DNA of 64,000 nucleotides from Roseomonas sp. (GTDB lineage: Bacteria; Pseudomonadota; Alphaproteobacteria; Acetobacterales; Acetobacteraceae), in NCBI GenBank assembly GCA_020249505.1, contig JADCFN010000003.1:186001-250000 (forward strand). Direction: 5' to 3'. The notes beneath the pieces were generated by a model. That model saw nothing but the letters and a program-made list of their open reading frames with translations. It did not search any database and was not told the origin of the DNA. This document shows, one piece after another, positions 1 through 9,176 of the stretch (positions are counted from its first letter, which is position 1; the number at the start of each line of letters is the position of its first letter). The translations under genes and the position numbers were made by a program.

Positions 1-840
1 CGGGATATGCTGGCCGTATGAGAGCCGCGCGGCTTCCGCTTCGGTGAGGGCCAGCGCCGGGATGTCGGCCAGCGCGGTCGTCACCGGCAGCAGAAGCGCC
101 GGGGAAGGGGGCGGCGTATCGCCGGAAACGGCAATCTTGTCCAGGGCCACGGCATCTTTTTCGTGAAAAGGCCCAACACGCATGCGGCGCAGCGCCGTAA
201 TGTGCCCAACCGAACCACAGGCCCGCGCGATATCGCGCGCCAGGCTCCGCATATAAACGCCCTTGCCGGATTCAACGAAAAACACGGCGGTATCGGCATC
301 GGGCCGTTCAATCAGTTCAAACCGATCAACCCTAGCCGGGCGCGGCGCCAATTCCGGAATCTCGCCCGCGCGCGCCAGATCATAGGCACGTTCGCCAGCG
401 ACTTTAATGGCCGAGAATATGGGCGGCACCTGCATGATATCGCCGATGAATTGCGGCAGCGCGGCTTGGATGGTCGCGTCATCGGGCCGCGCATCTGACG
501 TGGCGATCACCTTGCCATCGGCATCATCGGAATCCCGCGCTTCGCCGAATTTCAGCGTGAAGCGATAGGTCTTTGTGCCATCCATCACGTAGGGCACGGT
601 CTTCGTCGCCGCGCCAAAGGCAATCGGCAGCACGCCGGTCGCCAGCGGATCAAGCGTGCCACCATGGCCGCATTTCTGCGCATTGAAGCCGCGCTTGCAG
701 AGCGTGACGACATCGGTCGAACCGACCCCCGTTGGCTTGTCAATGATCAGCCAACCATCGAGTGCGATCCCCTTCGGCTTCTTGTGCTGGCGATGCTTGC
801 CGCGCGGTGGGCCGGGGCGTCTTTCGCGAGCCTCGCTCAT
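1..840 (-). CDS. truB: tRNA pseudouridine(55) synthase TruB, 3' end cut off by window edge
   Basis: Converts U55 to pseudouridine in the T-loop of tRNAs. I translated the reverse complement directly, because the ORF track omits this edge gene: 280 codons are open from the ATG, with no stop before the window edge. The catalytic loop [10 protein letters not shown] (Asp at about residue 64) and the motif [15 protein letters not shown] are clear TruB signatures. About 24 basic residues precede the catalytic fold. E. coli TruB is about 314 aa, so only a short C-terminal part should be missing. The ATG overlaps the rbfA stop (ATGA), indicating translational coupling at the distal end of the rimP-nusA-infB operon. 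Confidence 0.96.
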   Translation of the reverse strand, partial: MSEARERRPGPPRGKHRQHKKPKGIALDGWLIIDKPTGVGSTDVVTLCKRGFNAQKCGHGGTLDPLATGVLPIAFGAATKTVPYVMDGTKTYRFTLKFGEARDSDDADGKVIATSDARPDDATIQAALPQFIGDIMQVPPIFSAIKVAGERAYDLARAGEIPELAPRPARVDRFELIERPDADTAVFFVESGKGVYMRSLARDIARACGSVGHITALRRMRVGPFHEKDAVALDKIAVSGDTPPPSPALLLPVTTALADIPALALTEAEAARLSYGQHIP

Positions 841-1259
841 GCCTTGTCATCCTCATCGGGCTTGGCTTGCAAATCACGCTGCACTTCGGGCCGGCGCATC
901 ACTTCATCTATATGCATCGCGTAATCCAAGGCCGTGTCGGGCTGGAAATGCAGATCAGGCGCGAATTTCAGCCGCACGCTATGGGAAACCTCCCGCCGCA
1001 GGAAGGAACTCACGCGCCTGAGCCCCGCCAATTCTTCCTTGGTGATTTCCCGCCCGAGTGCCGCGACAAAGGCGGTCATGTGCTTCAAATCCGGTGAGGC
1101 GCGCACTTCCGTCACGGTGATATGCAGGCCCTGCAAGGCGGGGTCGCGGAATTCCTCACGCGCAAAAACGGCGGAAAGCGCATGGCGCACTTCTTCCGCC
1201 ACGCGCAATTGCCGCTGGGAAGGGCCTTCCGCCCGGCCTTGATGCTGATGCTTGCTCAT
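837..1259 (-). CDS. rbfA: 30S ribosome-binding factor RbfA
   Basis: Ribosome maturation factor that binds the 30S subunit and helps mature the 5' end of 16S rRNA (family knowledge). The 140-aa product has the RbfA core, with [13 protein letters not shown] near the N-terminus, [19 protein letters not shown], and a C-terminal [19 protein letters not shown]. The ORF track extends to 1301, but those 14 extra residues (MASLGCAAQ...) read through the intergenic spacer. The ATG at 1259 giving MSKHQHQG is the natural start. It lies 67 nt downstream of infB, and its stop overlaps the truB start by 4 nt. Confidence 0.95.
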   Translation of the reverse strand: MSKHQHQGRAEGPSQRQLRVAEEVRHALSAVFAREEFRDPALQGLHITVTEVRASPDLKHMTAFVAALGREITKEELAGLRRVSSFLRREVSHSVRLKFAPDLHFQPDTALDYAMHIDEVMRRPEVQRDLQAKPDEDDKA

Positions 1260-1326
1260 AGGTGTCTTCCTTGCCTGGGCCGCACAGCCCAGGCTTGCCA
1301 AGCAGACGGGAAGGCTTAGGGCCTGA

Positions 1327-4300
1327 TCAGCCCGCTACCGTCTCCGTCTCATAGCATTCGATCTGATCGCCAACGCGTATATCATCGTAGTTTGCGAAGG
1401 ACATGCCGCATTCCAGGCCATTGCCCACTTCGCGCACATCATCCTTGAAGCGGCGCAGCGTGGACAATTCGCCCTGATGGATCACGACACCATCGCGCAG
1501 CAACCGCACGCCGGCACCGCGCTTGACCTGGCCTTCCGTGATACGGCAGCCGGCAACCTTGCCGATGCGCTTGACTTCGAAGACCTGCAAAATCTGCGCA
1601 TAGCCCAGGAACTTCTCGCGCTGCACGGGCGCCAACTTGCCCTTGACCAGCTTTTCAATGTCATCGGCGACTTCGTAGATGATGGAGTAGTAGCGAATCT
1701 CCACCCCTTCGCGGGTCGCCAGGTCACGCGCCTGGGATGTGGCGCGCACATTGAAGGCAACGATCACCGCATCCGATGCCTTGGCCAACTGGATATCAGA
1801 TTCAGTGATCTGACCCACGGCGCTATGCAGCACGCGCACGCGCACTTCTTCATTGCCAAGCTTGCCGAGCGTGACACCAATGGCTTCCGAGCTACCCTGC
1901 ACATCGGCCTTCACCACAACGGCAACTTCCTTCTGCTCACCCGCCTGGATGCGGGCCAGCATATCGGTCAGGCTGCCACGGCCAGCGCCGGCAGAGGCAG
2001 TGGCTTTTTCGCGCAGCTTGCGCTGACGGAATTCGGAAATCTCCCGCGCGCGGGCTTCGTTTTCAACGGCGATGAAATTCTCGCCCGCCGTCGGCACGCC
2101 AGAAAGGCCGAGGATTTCAACCGGCAAGGAAGGCCCGGCATCCTTCAATTGGCGGCCCTTGTCATCCAACATCGCACGCACGCGGCCCCATTCGGCGCCG
2201 GCCACGACAATGTCGCCCTGCTTCAGCGTACCCTTTTGCACCAGCACGGTCGCCACGGGGCCACGCCCGCGGTCGAGCTTGCTTTCAATCACGGTGCCTT
2301 CCGCAGCACGGTCCGGATTGGCGCGCAGATCCAGGATTTCCGCCTGCAGCGAAATCGCTTCCAGCAGTTTATCCAGATTGATCTTCTGGGTTGCGGAAAC
2401 CTCGATTTCCTGGGTTTCGCCGCCCAGGCTTTCCACCACGATTTCGTGTTGCAGCAATTCCTGCTTTACGCGTTCGGGCTTCACGCCGGGCTTGTCGATC
2501 TTATTGACCGCGACAATCAGCGGCACCTTGGCCGCCCGTGCATGGCGAATGGCTTCTACCGTCTGTGGCATCACGCCATCATCGGCGGCCACCACCAGCA
2601 CCACCATATCCGTCACCGATGCACCACGTGCGCGCATGGCGGTGAAGGCTTCATGGCCAGGTGTGTCAATGAAGGTCACACGATCACCAGCCGGCACCGT
2701 AATCTGATAGGCGCCGATATGCTGCGTAATCCCGCCCGCTTCATGCGCGACCACATCGGTCTTGCGCAAAGCATCCAAAAGGCTCGTTTTGCCGTGATCC
2801 ACATGGCCCATGATGGTGACCACGGGCGGACGCGGCAGCAATTCGGTATCAGCGTCTTGCGCGCCTTCCAGGCCGATTTCAACATCGGATTCGCTCACGC
2901 GCTTCACGCGATGGCCGAATTCCTGCACCACCAATTCGGCGGTATCGGCATCAATGCTTTGCGTGAGTGTGGCCATCACGCCCATGCGGAAGAGTGACTT
3001 CACCACTTCCCCGCCGCGCGCGGCCATACGATTGGCCAATTCCTGCACAGTGATGCTTTCCGGCACCACCACTTCGCGCACCACGCGTTCCGTACCGGAA
3101 CGCAGCCGCGCCAATTCCTGCTGGCGCCTTTCACGTTCACGCGCCCGCCGGACAGAGGCGATGGAACGCGTGCGTTCATCCTCACCTTCCAACGCGGCGG
3201 CAACATCAATGCGGCCTTCGCGGCGGCGGTCAGCGCCGGGCGGCGATTTCTTGACCGGTGCGGGTGCCAGCCGCTTGGCCGGACCAGGCGCCGCACCGGG
3301 GCGACGCAGCGCAGGCCGGCGCGGCCCATCCTCATCATCATCTGAAGGCGCACGCGCCTTGAGCGTGAGTTTGACGGGCGGTTCTGAGGGCGTGGTCGGC
3401 TTGCGCGCGGGCGCACCAGCCGGCCCGCGACTGGGTGCTGCGGCAGGTGCTACGGCTTGCGGCGGGGGCGCGGGGCGACGTGCGGCTTCCACAGCGGCGC
3501 GGGCTTCTTCTTCAGCGCGGCGCGCGGCGTCTTCCTTGGCGCGGGCTTCTTCTTCCACGCGGCGCGCGGCTTCTTCCGCGGCGGAGCGCACCATCAGCGC
3601 CTGGCGTTCGCGTTCCTCACGCTGGCGCTGGGCTTCATTGCGACGGTTTTCTTCCAGCACGCGCTGGCGCGTGGCGAGTTCTGACTGCGTCAGTGGCCGA
3701 CCCGTGCTGGTGGTGCGGGCGCCTTGGCCCCCGGCACCCTGGCGGCCCCCGCCACCTGCGCCGGGACGCCCTGATGCAGCGCCGGCCCGCGCCGAAGGGG
3801 GCGGCGCCATGGCCACACGGGTTGCACTTGGCGCCGGCGCCGGTGCCGGGGCAGCTGCCGCAGGTGCTGCTGCCGGCGCTGGCGCTGCGGCCACCGGTGC
3901 GGGTTCAGGGGTAGGCGCAGGTATTGGCGCCTCTGGGGCAACGGCTGGTGGCGGCGCTGCCGGCGCTGCGGGCGCTGCCACGGCTGGGCTTGGCGCTGGT
4001 GCCGCAACGGGTGCCACCGCTGGCGCGGGTGCTGCCGGGGCAGCGGGTGCCTTGGCAGCAGGTGCCGCCGCTGGGGGTGGCGCAGCAGGCGTTGCCGCTG
4101 GCGCGGCGGTCGCCGGGCCAAGTGCGCGCGCGGCGGGAACACCGATTCCAGGCCGTACCGGGCTTGGCGCCACGGCGCGTTTCTTCACCACCTCAACCTG
4201 TACGGTCTTGGATCGGCCATGGCTGAAGGATTGGCGGACGCTGCCCGCATCCACCGTCTTGCCAAGCTCGAGGCGTCCGCCGGGCCGAAGGCTCAGCCTG

Positions 4301-4335
4301 CTTTTACCCGCGTCCTGCTCGTTCTGGTCACTCAT
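1327..4335 (-). CDS. infB: Translation initiation factor IF-2
   Basis: GTPase that brings initiator fMet-tRNA to the 30S subunit and promotes subunit joining. The 1002-aa protein has a short basic N-terminus. An Ala/Pro-dominated low-complexity stretch spans roughly residues 65-200, followed by a charged Arg/Glu-rich helical segment of about 80 residues. Next comes the IF2_N region ([18 protein letters not shown]). The G domain follows from about residue 505, with P-loop GHVDHGKTS, switch DTPGHEAF and NKID. Domains II-IV form the C-terminal third. The length is above the E. coli 890 aa because of the linker. It lies between ylxR and rbfA in the conserved operon. Confidence 0.98.
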   Translation of the reverse strand: MSDQNEQDAGKSRLSLRPGGRLELGKTVDAGSVRQSFSHGRSKTVQVEVVKKRAVAPSPVRPGIGVPAARALGPATAAPAATPAAPPPAAAPAAKAPAAPAAPAPAVAPVAAPAPSPAVAAPAAPAAPPPAVAPEAPIPAPTPEPAPVAAAPAPAAAPAAAAPAPAPAPSATRVAMAPPPSARAGAASGRPGAGGGGRQGAGGQGARTTSTGRPLTQSELATRQRVLEENRRNEAQRQREERERQALMVRSAAEEAARRVEEEARAKEDAARRAEEEARAAVEAARRPAPPPQAVAPAAAPSRGPAGAPARKPTTPSEPPVKLTLKARAPSDDDEDGPRRPALRRPGAAPGPAKRLAPAPVKKSPPGADRRREGRIDVAAALEGEDERTRSIASVRRARERERRQQELARLRSGTERVVREVVVPESITVQELANRMAARGGEVVKSLFRMGVMATLTQSIDADTAELVVQEFGHRVKRVSESDVEIGLEGAQDADTELLPRPPVVTIMGHVDHGKTSLLDALRKTDVVAHEAGGITQHIGAYQITVPAGDRVTFIDTPGHEAFTAMRARGASVTDMVVLVVAADDGVMPQTVEAIRHARAAKVPLIVAVNKIDKPGVKPERVKQELLQHEIVVESLGGETQEIEVSATQKINLDKLLEAISLQAEILDLRANPDRAAEGTVIESKLDRGRGPVATVLVQKGTLKQGDIVVAGAEWGRVRAMLDDKGRQLKDAGPSLPVEILGLSGVPTAGENFIAVENEARAREISEFRQRKLREKATASAGAGRGSLTDMLARIQAGEQKEVAVVVKADVQGSSEAIGVTLGKLGNEEVRVRVLHSAVGQITESDIQLAKASDAVIVAFNVRATSQARDLATREGVEIRYYSIIYEVADDIEKLVKGKLAPVQREKFLGYAQILQVFEVKRIGKVAGCRITEGQVKRGAGVRLLRDGVVIHQGELSTLRRFKDDVREVGNGLECGMSFANYDDIRVGDQIECYETETVAG

Positions 4336-4393
4336 TCGCCGCTTCGAACCCGATCTCTGTTACGCATGGAGCCGCCGAAACATCCGGCAACCC

Positions 4394-5011
4394 TTAGGAT
4401 TTAGCCACTTCCAACGAGCCAAGGCCCGAAAGCCTGCTCGCCTCGGACCGGATGGCTTCCGCCAAACGGCCCGGCGCAACCGCCACATGAACAATGTGGT
4501 CACGCCCAAAAACACGCCCCAATTCGGCGGCCGTCAACGGCATCACTGCCGCAATACCCCCGCCCGAGAGGCGTTCACGCTCTGCCGGGCTACCATCACT
4601 GGCCTGCACCAACAGGGCAATACGATCAGCGCTACGCCATTCCCGCGCCGCCTGCCAGCCCGCCACCGCCTGCCCTGCCCGGCGTGCAAGCCCCAGCAGA
4701 TCAGCAATCCTGGAACGGAGGCCCTGTTGCAGCAACGCCGGAAGACCGGGCGGAACAACCACAGGACCGCGCGCTGCGCGCGTGAAAGCCCCCCGGCTGA
4801 TGGCGCTTTCTAGCACATCGCCCCGCGCGCTCAACCACATTCCCCGCCCGGGCAGCCTTTCGGCCAGATCCGGCACGATTTCCCGCCCCGGCCCAAGCAC
4901 AAAACGGATCATTTCCGCCTTGGGCAGGCTTTCGCGGGTTAAAATGCAGCGGCGAAGTGGGCCCTTTTCGGGCTCATCTTCCTCCGGCGGCAGGGCAGAG
5001 GCTTCGCTCAG
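4394..5011 (-). CDS. ylxR: YlxR/DUF448 RNA-binding protein fused to an L7Ae-like domain; start codon unclear
   Basis: Nucleoid/RNA-associated protein of the nusA-infB operon. The longest ATG ORF in the track (172 aa, from 4912) begins MIRFVLGPG. The same frame stays open upstream and encodes LRRCILTRESLPKAEMIRF, which is the YlxR signature, so the ATG at 4912 truncates the domain. No ATG, GTG or TTG exists in this frame between 4912 and the nusA stop. I give the first CTG (5011) as a provisional start. An ATG overlapping the nusA stop (ATGA) is out of frame by one base and stops after 16 codons. The C-terminal half (LLGLARRAGQAVAGW, ELGRVFGRDHIVHVAV) resembles the L7Ae/YlxQ fold, a known alphaproteobacterial fusion. 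Confidence 0.85.
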   Translation of the reverse strand: MSEASALPPEEDEPEKGPLRRCILTRESLPKAEMIRFVLGPGREIVPDLAERLPGRGMWLSARGDVLESAISRGAFTRAARGPVVVPPGLPALLQQGLRSRIADLLGLARRAGQAVAGWQAAREWRSADRIALLVQASDGSPAERERLSGGGIAAVMPLTAAELGRVFGRDHIVHVAVAPGRLAEAIRSEASRLSGLGSLEVAKS

Positions 5012-5020
5012 GGCCGTGAC

Positions 5021-6544
5021 TCATGCCTCATCGCCGAGCCAACCGGCACGACGACGCGCTTCCATCACGATGGCATTGGCCGTTTCCTCATCCACCGCTT
5101 CGGCGCCGAGGATTTCAACCAATTCATCCCCGGCGAGATCAGCCAGATCTTCGAGCGATTTCACGCCCTTTTCGCCGAGCGTCACCATCATGGCCGGCGT
5201 GAAGCCGCCCACTTCGATCAGCACATCATCCACGCCAAGATCGCGGCGCTTTTCATCCATTTCGGCATCTCGCTTTTCGATGAAGGCTTCGGCGCGGCGC
5301 TTCAATTCGGCGGCCACACTTTCGTCAAAGCCTTCGATTTCGGCCAATTCCTCATCCGGTGCCTGCACAATGTCTTCGATGGAACCGAAGCCTTCCTGCA
5401 CCAGAAGCCCGGCGATCACATCATCCACATCGAGCGCTTCCACAAACAGCCCGGTGCGGCGGCGGAATTCTTCCTGGCGACGCTCACTTTCCTCGGCCTC
5501 CGTCAGGATATCCACATCATAGCGCGTGAGCTGAGAGGCAAGCCGCACATTCTGCCCGCGACGCCCGATGGCGAGGCTCAGCTGATCATCCGGCACCACC
5601 ACTTCCACGCGGCGACCTTCATCATCCAGCACCACCTTGCTGACTTCAGCAGGGGCGAGCGCATTCACGATGAAGGTGGGCTGATCGGGCGACCAGGGGA
5701 TGATATCAATCTTCTCACCCTGCAGTTCCGCAACCACCGCCTGCACGCGCGAACCGCGCATACCAACGCAGGCACCGACGGGGTCAATGGAGCTGTCGCG
5801 GCTGATCACCGCCATCTTGGCGCGGCTGCCGGGATCACGCGCCACTGCCTTGATTTCGATGATGCCATCATAAATCTCCGGCACTTCCTGCGCGAAAAGC
5901 TTCGCCAGGAACCCGGGATGGGTGCGGGACAGAAAAATCTGCGGCCCGCGCGGTTCTTCGCGCACATCATAGATATAGGCGCGCACGCGATCCCCATTGC
6001 GGAAGGCTTCGCGCGGGATGGTTTCATCGCGGCGCAGCAGCGCTTCGGCGCGGCCCAGATCCACCATCAGATTGCCGTATTCAGTGCGCTTGACCGTGCC
6101 ATTGATGATTTCACCAACGCGGTCCTTATATTCTTCGAATTGCTTGCGGCGTTCCACTTCACGCACGCGCTGGACAATCACCTGCTTCGCGGTTTGCGCG
6201 GCGATGCGGCCAAAATCAATCGGCGGCAGCGGGTCCACGATGAACTCACCAAGCTGAATGCCTGGCTTGATTTTTTGCGCGATACGCAAAGGGATTTGCG
6301 TCGCTTCGCTTTCAACGGGTTCGGCTTCCACCACTTCGGTAAAGCGTTCCAGCTTCACGCGGCCATCCTTGCGGTCAATGGTGGCGCGGATATCCTTCTC
6401 AAGCCCGTATTTGGCGCGGCCAGCCTTCTGGATCGCCTGTTCCATGGCTTCCAGCACTTCCTCACGCTCGATCATTTTCTCGCGCGCGACGGCATCAGCC
6501 ACTTGCAGCAATTCCGGACGGGCAATGGCGATATCAACGGCCAT
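5021..6544 (-). CDS. nusA: Transcription termination/antitermination protein NusA
   Basis: Binds RNA polymerase and modulates pausing, intrinsic termination and antitermination. The 507-aa protein has the NusA N-terminal domain, then an S1 domain (GEIINGTVKRTEYGNLMVDLG). Tandem KH domains follow (DPVGACVGMRGSRVQAVVAEL and LSLAIGRRGQNVRLASQLT). Two acidic C-terminal helix-hairpin-helix repeats (LLVQEGFGSIEDIVQ and LGEKGVKSLEDLADLAG) complete it. Length is close to the E. coli protein (495 aa). It starts 14 nt after rimP and is the second gene of the operon. Confidence 0.98.
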   Translation of the reverse strand: MAVDIAIARPELLQVADAVAREKMIEREEVLEAMEQAIQKAGRAKYGLEKDIRATIDRKDGRVKLERFTEVVEAEPVESEATQIPLRIAQKIKPGIQLGEFIVDPLPPIDFGRIAAQTAKQVIVQRVREVERRKQFEEYKDRVGEIINGTVKRTEYGNLMVDLGRAEALLRRDETIPREAFRNGDRVRAYIYDVREEPRGPQIFLSRTHPGFLAKLFAQEVPEIYDGIIEIKAVARDPGSRAKMAVISRDSSIDPVGACVGMRGSRVQAVVAELQGEKIDIIPWSPDQPTFIVNALAPAEVSKVVLDDEGRRVEVVVPDDQLSLAIGRRGQNVRLASQLTRYDVDILTEAEESERRQEEFRRRTGLFVEALDVDDVIAGLLVQEGFGSIEDIVQAPDEELAEIEGFDESVAAELKRRAEAFIEKRDAEMDEKRRDLGVDDVLIEVGGFTPAMMVTLGEKGVKSLEDLADLAGDELVEILGAEAVDEETANAIVMEARRRAGWLGDEA

Positions 6545-6558
6545 GGCGCATTCTCCTG

Positions 6559-7092
6559 TTAATGGGTCATCGTGGTTGGGGCAGCGGCTTTCGCCGTCGC
6601 CGCGATCAGTTCATCGGTCAGCACCAGCTTGGCGCGGCGGATATTGCCGCGCGGCAGCGCCAATTCAGTACCATCATCCAGCTTGAGCCGTGCTTCGGCG
6701 TCATCCGCGCCAAGTGCGATACCGCGAAAACGCTTGCGGCCATCCATAGGGATGGAAAGCTCCACCGTCGCCACATGGCCGGCGAAACGGTTCCAATCCT
6801 TGGTCCGCGTCAGCGGGCGATCAATGCCGGCAGAGGATACTTCCAGCATCCATTCGCCCTTGATCGGGTCCGCAACATCAAGCACGGCGCCCACGGCATG
6901 GCTGATGGTTTCGCAATCTTCCACGGTGAAGGGCGCTTCATCCGCGCGGTCTGCCATGATTTGCACCACCGGGCGTTCCTTGCCGGAAACCTGCACGCGC
7001 ACGAGTTCATAGCCAAGCTGTGTCAGGCTGGGCAGAATCGCTTCCGCGATGCGGGCTTCAAGCCCTTCATGATGGGGTAGATCAGGCTGCAA
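6559..7092 (-). CDS. rimP: Ribosome maturation factor RimP
   Basis: Needed for assembly of the 30S subunit. The conserved body starts at [23 protein letters not shown] and continues with [21 protein letters not shown] and [13 protein letters not shown], giving about 177 aa. The ORF track extends the frame to 7248, but those residues read through an intrinsic terminator and the promoter region. I chose the TTG at 7092 ([10 protein letters not shown]), the first in-frame start codon with a short N-terminus. Another TTG lies at 7098. No ATG is available in frame near here, and the ribosome-binding region sits in the terminator's T tract. It is first gene of the nusA-infB operon. Confidence 0.93.
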   Translation of the reverse strand: MQPDLPHHEGLEARIAEAILPSLTQLGYELVRVQVSGKERPVVQIMADRADEAPFTVEDCETISHAVGAVLDVADPIKGEWMLEVSSAGIDRPLTRTKDWNRFAGHVATVELSIPMDGRKRFRGIALGADDAEARLKLDDGTELALPRGNIRRAKLVLTDELIAATAKAAAPTTMTH

Positions 7093-7096
7093 AAAC

Positions 7097-7125
7097 AAAA
7101 AAAGGCGGCCTCTTTCAAGGCCACC
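7097..7125 (-). terminator. Intrinsic terminator/attenuator in the rimP leader
   Basis: Read on the minus strand, an 8-bp stem GGTGGCCT/AGGCCGCC (one G-U pair) with a 6-nt loop is followed immediately by seven T's. It lies just 5' of the rimP start and downstream of where the operon promoter must be, because the divergent yceI gene starts at 7247. The position matches the rimP-leader attenuator family described in Alphaproteobacteria. It therefore probably aborts transcription of the whole rimP-truB operon under some condition. The signal sensed is unknown. Confidence 0.8.
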
Positions 7126-7246
7126 CCCCTTAAACTCGGATGGTGTCAGTGAAAGGTTTGTAGCTCTGGCGCGGCCAAAAGGCAAGGGCCGAACAAAATC
7201 TGGGAAAATAGGCGCAGGTCCCCATATGGCGACCAGGAACAAGCGC

Positions 7247-7852
7247 ATGACCCTAACGCCGCCCCCAAAGCTGATCCCCCGTCGCGCCCTGGCCGGTGCA
7301 GTGCTGCCATTGCTTGGCCTGGCGCCCCGGCCTGCTGAGGCTGCGCGAGTTTTTCGCTTCGATCATACCCAGGGAAGGCTGGAATTCATCGCGCGGCATT
7401 TGATGGTGCTGACCTCAACAGGGCAGTTTTCGCGCTTCGCCTGTGAATTGGTCCTGGATCCTGACCGGCCCGAGACCGCGCGTGTCGCGGTTCAGGTCGA
7501 AACAGCTTCCATCGCCCATGCCTATCCGGGGGCAGCGGATTTATTGCGCTCGCCCGCCTATTTCGATGCTGAACGTTGGCCGATGGCGCGTTTTTCCGGC
7601 CGCGCCAAGCCGGGTGGGCGGATTGAGGCTTTTGAACTGGCCGGCCCCTTGGAAATGCGTGGCGTCACGCAGCCGGTTACCATGCAAGCAAAGCTTTCGG
7701 GTCGGCGACGCGATCCGGCAACGGGGGCCGAGATTGTGGCGTGCACCGCGCGTGGGGAGATCAGTCGCTCGGCCTTCGGCATGACCGCCGATACTTTGGC
7801 AACCGCGGATCGTGTACAATTGGCGGTCTCGGTTAGTCTGGTTATTGGGTAA
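7247..7852 (+). CDS. YceI-family periplasmic lipocalin-like protein
   Basis: YceI proteins are secreted beta-barrels that bind isoprenoid or amphipathic lipids. The product is about 201 aa. An N-terminal signal-like segment ([17 protein letters not shown]...AEA) is followed by the YceI body ([54 protein letters not shown]). Twin arginines before the hydrophobic stretch could make it a Tat substrate. The ATG at 7247 has AGGA eight bases upstream and is preferred to the ATG at 7226. The next gene encodes a cytochrome b561, a frequent YceI partner, and the two are probably co-transcribed. Confidence 0.88.
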   Translation: MTLTPPPKLIPRRALAGAVLPLLGLAPRPAEAARVFRFDHTQGRLEFIARHLMVLTSTGQFSRFACELVLDPDRPETARVAVQVETASIAHAYPGAADLLRSPAYFDAERWPMARFSGRAKPGGRIEAFELAGPLEMRGVTQPVTMQAKLSGRRRDPATGAEIVACTARGEISRSAFGMTADTLATADRVQLAVSVSLVIG

Positions 7853-7856
7853 AGTC

Positions 7857-8405
7857 TTGTCGGTTGATGCGCCCCCGGCATGGTCGGTTGCGCAGCGACG
7901 CCTGCATTGGGCCATGGCCGCGCTGGTTTTTTTGAACTTCTTGCTGGCGCTGGTGATGGTGGCGCTGCCGCTTTCAGCACTTTTGGCGAAAATTCTGACC
8001 TACCAGCTCCATAAAAGCATAGGCCTTTTGCTGATTCCGCTTTGGGCTTGGCGACTTTGGCTTCTGGCGCGGCGTGGTCGGCCCGCTTCTGTTACGCTGC
8101 CAGGCTGGCAGCAGGGGGCGGCACGATTAGGCCAGGGGTTGCTTTATGCGTTGCTGATTGCCGTGCCCCTGCTGGGGTTCTTGAGCGCGGCCGCAGCCCC
8201 GATTGCCGTGGAGACCGTGTTCTTCCTGATCCTGCCCATTCCACACCCCTTCCCGCCGGATCAAGCGCTGTATGATTTATTGCGCCCTTTGCATCAGGGC
8301 GCGGCTTGGGGCTTGGTTGGACTTGCCTTGGGCCACGGGGCGCTGACGATCCATCATCATCGGCGCGGGCTGCCGATTTTACGGCGGATGTGGCGTAGTG
8401 GTTGA
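7857..8405 (+). CDS. Cytochrome b561-family di-heme membrane protein
   Basis: Four-helix integral membrane cytochrome b, probably moving electrons between the quinone pool and periplasmic partners. The sequence opens with the family pattern WSVAQRRLHWAMAALVFLN and has further candidate heme histidines in YQLHKSIGLLLIPLW and in the last helix (LALGHGALTIHHH). About 182 aa. The start is ambiguous. The TTG at 7857 follows the yceI stop by 4 nt and fits the family N-terminus, whereas the track's GTG at 7812 would overlap yceI by 41 nt. Pairing with YceI suggests a shared role in envelope redox or lipid handling (inference). Confidence 0.88.
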   Translation: MSVDAPPAWSVAQRRLHWAMAALVFLNFLLALVMVALPLSALLAKILTYQLHKSIGLLLIPLWAWRLWLLARRGRPASVTLPGWQQGAARLGQGLLYALLIAVPLLGFLSAAAAPIAVETVFFLILPIPHPFPPDQALYDLLRPLHQGAAWGLVGLALGHGALTIHHHRRGLPILRRMWRSG

Positions 8406-8473
8406 GCCGCGGTCATTCGAACCGCGCCTTATCCGACGAAATGGCTCTATCAGCGCTTAGCGCTAAACAAGGA

Positions 8474-8977
8474 TCAGGCCGCGTCTTCGCGGCGTTCCTT
8501 CTCGCGCGGCTTTACATAGGCAACCGCAGCATGTTCGGCGCAATAGGGCTTGCCGGACATGGGATCGCCCTCACAGAAGCGGAATTCCGGGGTGCCGGGC
8601 TCCCCAATCGGCCAGCAGCAGGTGCGCGATCCACCAAGGCGCGGGCGGGGCGGCGCTTGGTTGCGCACGGCAGCCGGGGGCGGGGCAACCAGCACCACAG
8701 GGGCGGCTTGCGGGGGCGGGGCCTGCGGGCGCATCACCGGGGCGCTAGGCATAGGGCGCGCCACAGGTGCCTGACGGGGCGGGCGGGGGCTAGGCGTGGT
8801 GCGCCGCTCCTGCGGGTCACGCCGGATCGGGCTTGGCCGGGAAGAAAGGTTCAGCCGATGCGCCTTGCCCACCACGGCATTTTTTGAAATCCCCATGCGG
8901 CGACCAATTTCTGCGGTCGAAAGACCCTCGGCCCAGAAGGCGCGCAGCCTCTCAATCGCTTCTTGCGTCCAATCCAT
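8474..8977 (-). CDS. gcrA: GcrA-family cell cycle regulator
   Basis: GcrA is an alphaproteobacterial transcription factor that binds sigma70-RNA polymerase and activates promoters carrying CcrM-methylated GANTC sites. The N-terminus MDWTQEAIERLRAFWAEGLS followed by TAEIGRRMGISKNAVVGKAHRL is diagnostic. A Pro/Ala-rich linker precedes the C-terminal Cys-containing segment (SRTCCWPIGEPGTPEFRFC and KPYCAEH), the sigma-binding region. At 167 aa it is close to the Caulobacter protein. I saw no GANTC site in the 199-bp region upstream. It converges with cytochrome b561, and an unproven short hairpin (CGCGGT/ACCGCG) lies between them. Confidence 0.95.
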   Translation of the reverse strand: MDWTQEAIERLRAFWAEGLSTAEIGRRMGISKNAVVGKAHRLNLSSRPSPIRRDPQERRTTPSPRPPRQAPVARPMPSAPVMRPQAPPPQAAPVVLVAPPPAAVRNQAPPRPRLGGSRTCCWPIGEPGTPEFRFCEGDPMSGKPYCAEHAAVAYVKPREKERREDAA

Positions 8978-9176
8978 GAAGGAACCCCCCTATGATCTCC
9001 CCAACACAAGATACGGTAGGGAAAAGGGCCTGGACACACAAGTTCTATGTGCAGCGGCTTTGCAAAAATCTGTGGAAAACACCGTATAAAACCTTGCCAG
9101 ATGCGTTTTGGCGGCGTCCGATGGGCCATGGCGATGAATTTTTCAGCGGTGACACGACCGGTTCGGCGGCTTTCCC

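Noticed and set aside
4336-4393. TTCGAACCC resembling a tRNA T-loop
   Set aside because: The gap between infB and ylxR is only 58 bp and no cloverleaf can be drawn.
1477-4813. Long plus-strand ORFs (506 and 667 aa) opposite infB
   Set aside because: They mirror infB codon bias in a high-GC gene, have no recognisable domains, and infB is certain.
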